10,687 nt of DNA, from NCBI GenBank assembly GCA_014885115.2, contig WKLE02000083.1:23735-34421 (forward strand). Direction: 5' to 3'. A program made the translations under genes and the position numbers. Below are positions 7,917 through 10,687 of this stretch, in pieces; position 1 is the first letter of the stretch; each line of letters opens with the position of its first letter. Under the pieces are notes generated by a model, which saw nothing but the letters and a program-made list of their open reading frames with translations, was not told where the DNA came from and searched no databases. The stretch comes from Asterionellopsis glacialis (Eukaryota > Bacillariophyta > Plagiogrammaphyceae > Rhaphoneidales > Asterionellopsidaceae).

Positions 7917-8984
7917 ATGGCTGATGATAAATCGTGTCACGATTCCACCCATTTTGATTTAGAGTTGTTCTGCGATGACTTCGAAGAAGAAATGCTCGCC
8001 CAGTACGAAAATTCTTCCAATAATCTTTCCTCCACTAGAGATTATGTCATCACTCCAACAGTGACGCGTGGGAAATGCCACAACTACTCCACACCTGCTA
8101 CGGAAGTATCGTGCACACCTCCAATCGATGATACTTCAATTCGATCCGGTGTTGAAACTCCATCTCATATTTTGAACGGACTTAGTCTTTACACACCACA
8201 ACACCGTCAGTCGGGTGTAACTGCTTCTACTCCTTCCTCCAGCAGCGTGGCATTTGAACCGATTCCACTGCGCCCTGAGCCATTTTTGAATTCTACTAGC
8301 AATATTCACCAAGAACATTCAAATAGCAACAACAACGAGTTTGCATTTATACAAGGACCACCAGTAGCTAGAAGTTCACTTCAAAATGGATCTGCATTTC
8401 TCCCTTTCCCTCTTTCACCTATTCGCCGTTCACCCTCTAATAGTGGCGAATCTAAAGACGTCCCTCCAGAAGGCAAGCAGCAAAAGAAGGCATCACGTGC
8501 TTGTACAAGGACCAAAAAACGAAGAGTTGTTAAGGAGGTGTCAAATCCGACTGCTACCCCCTACAGTGCCCAGAAACCAAACAAGGCTACAAGCTCAGCC
8601 AATATATCCCAGGTTTCGACTACCAAGAAGTCTCCACGATCGTATGTGAAAGTGGGGGGTGCTGACGTTTTATTTGGCCGTGGTGGAGGGTCCAATAATC
8701 ACCCAGGTAACAAGAAATATCTCAAGAAAGTTAGAGAGAGGGCTATTGAGTATGCAAATGCAAATGCAAAGCAAGACAAGTCAGCTCAAAAGAAGATTAC
8801 AGAGGAAGTTATCTCCTTTATGCAATGCAAGGGTAGATTCCTTAACCAGGACAAAGATACCAAAAGGTGGTACGTGGCAGATGCCAGAAAAGTGTATACC
8901 AAGGTCCGACAAGCTCTTTATGACCAGGGGAATCGTCAGAGTCGGGAAGACTCGGATGGAAGCGGCAACAAACAAGACCTGTAA
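7917..8984 (+). CDS. DUF6824 domain protein, probable nuclear regulator
   Basis: The 355-residue protein carries one DUF6824 domain at about 248-336. Visible hallmarks are DVLFGRGGGSNNHPGN (250-265), a helical basic segment (KKYLKKVRERAIEYANANAK), CKGRFL (304-309), RWYVAD (317-322) and the K-x-R-Q-A-L end (329-334). The domain's molecular activity is not established to my knowledge; its expansion in diatoms and basic character suggest nucleic-acid binding, which is inference. The N-terminal half is disordered-looking: an acidic start (FDLELFCDDFEEE, 13-25) that could be an activation-type region, then S/T/P/N-rich sequence. A basic RTKKRRVVK (198-206) is a likely nuclear localisation signal. 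The chosen ATG sits in a strong ACCATGG context and is the first in frame. The gene faces away from the sirtuin. Confidence 0.92.
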   Translation: MADDKSCHDSTHFDLELFCDDFEEEMLAQYENSSNNLSSTRDYVITPTVTRGKCHNYSTPATEVSCTPPIDDTSIRSGVETPSHILNGLSLYTPQHRQSGVTASTPSSSSVAFEPIPLRPEPFLNSTSNIHQEHSNSNNNEFAFIQGPPVARSSLQNGSAFLPFPLSPIRRSPSNSGESKDVPPEGKQQKKASRACTRTKKRRVVKEVSNPTATPYSAQKPNKATSSANISQVSTTKKSPRSYVKVGGADVLFGRGGGSNNHPGNKKYLKKVRERAIEYANANAKQDKSAQKKITEEVISFMQCKGRFLNQDKDTKRWYVADARKVYTKVRQALYDQGNRQSREDSDGSGNKQDL

Positions 8985-9114
8985 TATATTGTACAAAAAG
9001 AGCATTGCTCATTGCAAGAACGATTGGGAATGCAGACTGTGGCATGCATTTTCTGGGGGGAAGAGAAAGTTTCGCCGTGGTTAATCAACGGTCGGAAATT
9101 CATATTGATTGCAT

Positions 9115-9133
9115 TGGATGATTGAATCATCCA
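9115..9133. repeat. 19-bp palindrome TGGATGATT-G-AATCATCCA
   Basis: Perfect nine-base arms flank a single G, 131 bp after the DUF6824 stop codon. The one-base centre makes it a better candidate for a DNA dimer-binding site or cruciform than for a stable RNA hairpin. No function can be assigned. Confidence 0.7.
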
Positions 9134-9663
9134 GAACTACCAGGAAGGGCTACTACACACGTTCCGAGTACTGTAGATATATTTTATGATTTCGTATAAT
9201 CAAATTTTTAAAATTTTCATGTACTTTGAGTCGTCATGTGCCATGTTGTTTTCCGTGCAGATGAACGATAGTGCTTAGCAGCTGTGCTAGCAATAATGAT
9301 TATTTGCCCTCCTCTTCAAGTGGATCACCACCCCCAAGACTTGGATATTGACTCATCCGACTCCATTAGAAGGGGGAAAAGGAGTACATGATGCCTTCAT
9401 CTGTTTGTAGATTTTAGACGGGTATTAATTAGGCACAGTGAAAAATTGGGACGCATTTCGAAATTCTTTCGTATAACCCTTACATAGAGGACCAACGAGT
9501 AAATTTGTGTCGTAATGAAGGCCTACCGGTAGTTAGAACGCTCCTTCATTTCAGTGGATGCACGTAGATAGTCATAAACTTATAAAGTGAAATTGATTAT
9601 CTTTTTTGGTGTATTTTTTTTAAGTACCAGTCATAGATACAGCTTCCATTTGCTATATCAGGT

Positions 9664-9719
9664 AGGATACCACGAGGAGAGTATCCTAATGTATTTCTTG
9701 TGGGTACTCTTCAACCCAC
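9664..9719. repeat. Two consecutive short stem-loops
   Basis: AGGATAC (9664-9670) pairs with GTATCCT (9681-9687) across a 10-nt loop. Just downstream, GTGGGT (9700-9705) pairs with ACCCAC (9714-9719) across an 8-nt loop. The adjacency suggests a structured transcript, but stems this short arise by chance and there is no other RNA-gene evidence. Confidence 0.35.
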
Positions 9720-9898
9720 GATTGCCGCCTCCTGAGGTGTTAAAATGAACGGAATAGTTCCCGCAGAAAGGCTTATTCGGTCAGTCACAAAATTGAGCTA
9801 GTAGTCCTATGACCTCAAGGTGCCCATTCCTATTCTGAAAATTCAAAGATTTTCATGGAACAAGGCTGTTAATGGACTATCGGAGCATCATCCTATCT

Positions 9899-10062
9899 TC
9901 TCCGAATGAACTCATCTTTTTTAAAAAGTTTAAATGGTTAAAAACAGCTTACATGGTCCTTGGAAAAGCAGGTGGAGAATGTCCTTCAGGACTTGCAGAT
10001 ACTTTTCAAGAAAATTTGACGGAATGTTCGAAACGTTCCTTGAATAAGGCTTTATTTTGATC
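9899..10062 (+). repeat. Interspersed/tandem repeat, copy A (most diverged)
   Basis: It begins TCTCCGAAT and ends GAATAAGGCTTTATTTTGATC. It shares with copies B and C the AACAGC block, TTGCAGATACTTTT, GTTCGA and GTTCCT-GAATAAG. Start-to-start distance to copy B is 171 bp, so A and B form a tandem pair. Indels relative to B and C break any common reading frame, so the unit looks non-coding. Confidence 0.8.
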
Positions 10063-10069
10063 AAGAGTG

Positions 10070-10228
10070 TCTCCGAATACGATTAGAATTGGTTTAGAAT
10101 CCATGTCATTGGAAACAGCCTGGACCATAGAAAATCGGTCGGAGAGTACCCTGTTGGAGTTGCAGATACTTTTTAAGAAACTTAGTGAAACGTTCGAGAT
10201 GTTCCTGGAATAAGGCTTTATTTTGATC
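10070..10228 (+). repeat. Repeat copy B
   Basis: This is roughly 90% identical to copy C from TGTCTCCGAATA through GTTCCTGGAATAAG, and shares the tail GGCTTTATTTTGATC with copy A. The first 8 bp of the junction with A match the sequence just upstream of copy C, showing that all three were once in one tandem array. A 36-codon open frame at 10103-10213 is not conserved in A or C. Confidence 0.88.
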
Positions 10229-10450
10229 GATCAAATTTAGAGTTCTCATTTTGGCTTTTATCTGAGATCATGACAGTACATAATTATTTCTCACTTTGTG
10301 GGCACGGCAGGGACGAATCATCTTTCACTATTTCTATCTTGAATGTGTGTGTATTTAAAATTAGGCTGGTCTAATCAAGCATGGTAGTGCGAGTGGTTGT
10401 CATACCTGCACAGGACTAGTACCAGCTACAGAAACGTACTGGGCATTGCA
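10229..10450. mobile_element. 222-bp insertion between repeat copies B and C
   Basis: The A-B junction reads TTTTGATCAAGAGTGTCTCC. Copy B ends TTTTGATC, then 222 bp follow, then TTTGATC again and AACATTGTCTCC. Removing 10229-10457 restores the A-B type junction. The flanking direct repeat TTTGATC (10222-10228 and 10451-10457) looks like a 7-bp target-site duplication. Read the other way, the ends GATCAAAT (10229-10236) and ATTTGATC (10450-10457) form an 8-bp terminal inverted repeat. No coding capacity is seen, so this would be a non-autonomous element of unknown class. Confidence 0.55.
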
Positions 10451-10464
10451 TTTGATCAACATTG

Positions 10465-10610
10465 TCTCCGAATAAGCTTAGAATTTTTTCTAGAGTCCGT
10501 GTTATTGGAAACAGCCTGGACCATATAAAATCGGTCGGAGAATACCGTGTTGGAGTTGCAGATACTTTTTAAGAAACTTGATGAAATGTTCGAGATGTTC
10601 CTGGAATAAG
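10465..10610 (+). repeat. Repeat copy C
   Basis: It starts TCTCCGAAT after TTTGATCAACATTG and ends at GGAATAAG, where similarity to A and B stops; it lacks the GCTTTATTTTGATC tail. It is closest to copy B. The distance from the start of B is 395 bp instead of 171, because of the inserted segment. Confidence 0.88.
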
Positions 10611-10627
10611 AGGGTGCACACTTTCTC

Positions 10628-10683
10628 GAAAAAAAGAATCAGAAAAAAAATAATAAGATTTTTTTTTTTCCCTTTTTTTTCCC
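10628..10683. repeat. A-rich then T-rich simple sequence
   Basis: Runs of A (with AATAATAAG) are followed by an 11-T run, CCC and an 8-T run, ending near the window edge. The A and T runs could pair as a foldback. It could also be the tail of a retroposed element, but nothing upstream identifies one. Confidence 0.7.
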
Positions 10684-10687
10684 TGAA

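Larger units (their letters stand above)
8985..9898. other. Gene-free region downstream of the DUF6824 gene
   Basis: It starts with the 3' UTR of the DUF6824 gene and contains no open frame I can support. It holds several short inverted repeats: 9115-9133, a nested one at 9515-9549 (ATGAAGG...CCTTCAT around CTACCGGTAG), and two consecutive stems at 9664-9687 and 9700-9719. No tRNA, rRNA or mobile-element protein is recognisable. Confidence 0.6.

Noticed and set aside
8659..9084. 141-codon open frame overlapping the DUF6824 gene
   Set aside because: It is an out-of-frame shadow of the conserved domain; all family motifs are in the 7917-8984 frame.
9872..10060. 62-codon ORF across repeat copy A
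   Set aside because: The aligned frame in copies B and C has TAA stops, so it is not conserved.
10103..10213. 36-codon ORF in repeat copy B
   Set aside because: Copy C has a stop in the same frame, copy A is shifted by indels, and differences between copies often change amino acids.
1..10687. CRISPR array, prokaryotic operon, riboswitch or defence system
   Set aside because: No regular short repeats with unique spacers, no ribosome-binding-site spacing and no clustered same-strand genes. The content is eukaryotic.

Overview
The window looks like nuclear DNA of a diatom (a stramenopile alga). Three signs agree. (1) The right-hand gene carries a DUF6824 domain, a family greatly expanded in diatoms. 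(2) The left third is a Ty1/copia retroelement whose gag and RT/RNase H segments read like the CoDi elements common in diatom genomes. (3) Two host genes begin with a hydrophobic signal-like segment followed by a small-residue/Phe junction, resembling the ASAF presequence that sends proteins into the complex diatom plastid. The three host genes have no visible introns. I cannot name the species.

Layout. 1-3691: an old, internally deleted copia element. It has LTR pieces at both ends (about 91% identical over the 106 bp present in both) and broken gag, integrase C-terminal and RT/RNase H segments in three frames. 3692-4241: gene-free spacer with one perfect GTAC hairpin. 4242-5174 (+): a GNAT-family N-acetyltransferase. 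5460-6911 (-): a class II (SIRT4-like) sirtuin, tail-to-tail with the GNAT gene across 285 bp. 6912-7916: a 1-kb divergent promoter region between the sirtuin and the next gene, with a dense cluster of GTAC palindromes. 7917-8984 (+): a DUF6824 protein, probably a nuclear regulator. 8985-9898: gene-free. 9899-10610: three copies of a roughly 150-170 bp repeat, with a clean 222-229 bp insertion between copies two and three. 10628-10683: A/T-rich simple sequence.

The most interesting association is an acetyltransferase gene lying tail-to-tail beside a sirtuin deacylase gene, both with possible plastid-type presequences. Together they could be a writer/eraser pair for protein acylation in the plastid. 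The two family assignments are firm; the shared location and the functional coupling are inference. The DUF6824 gene shares an upstream region with the sirtuin, but nothing in the sequence proves co-regulation. The best non-coding observation is the repeat array with its inserted segment, because the intact junction between copies one and two shows what the empty site looked like.
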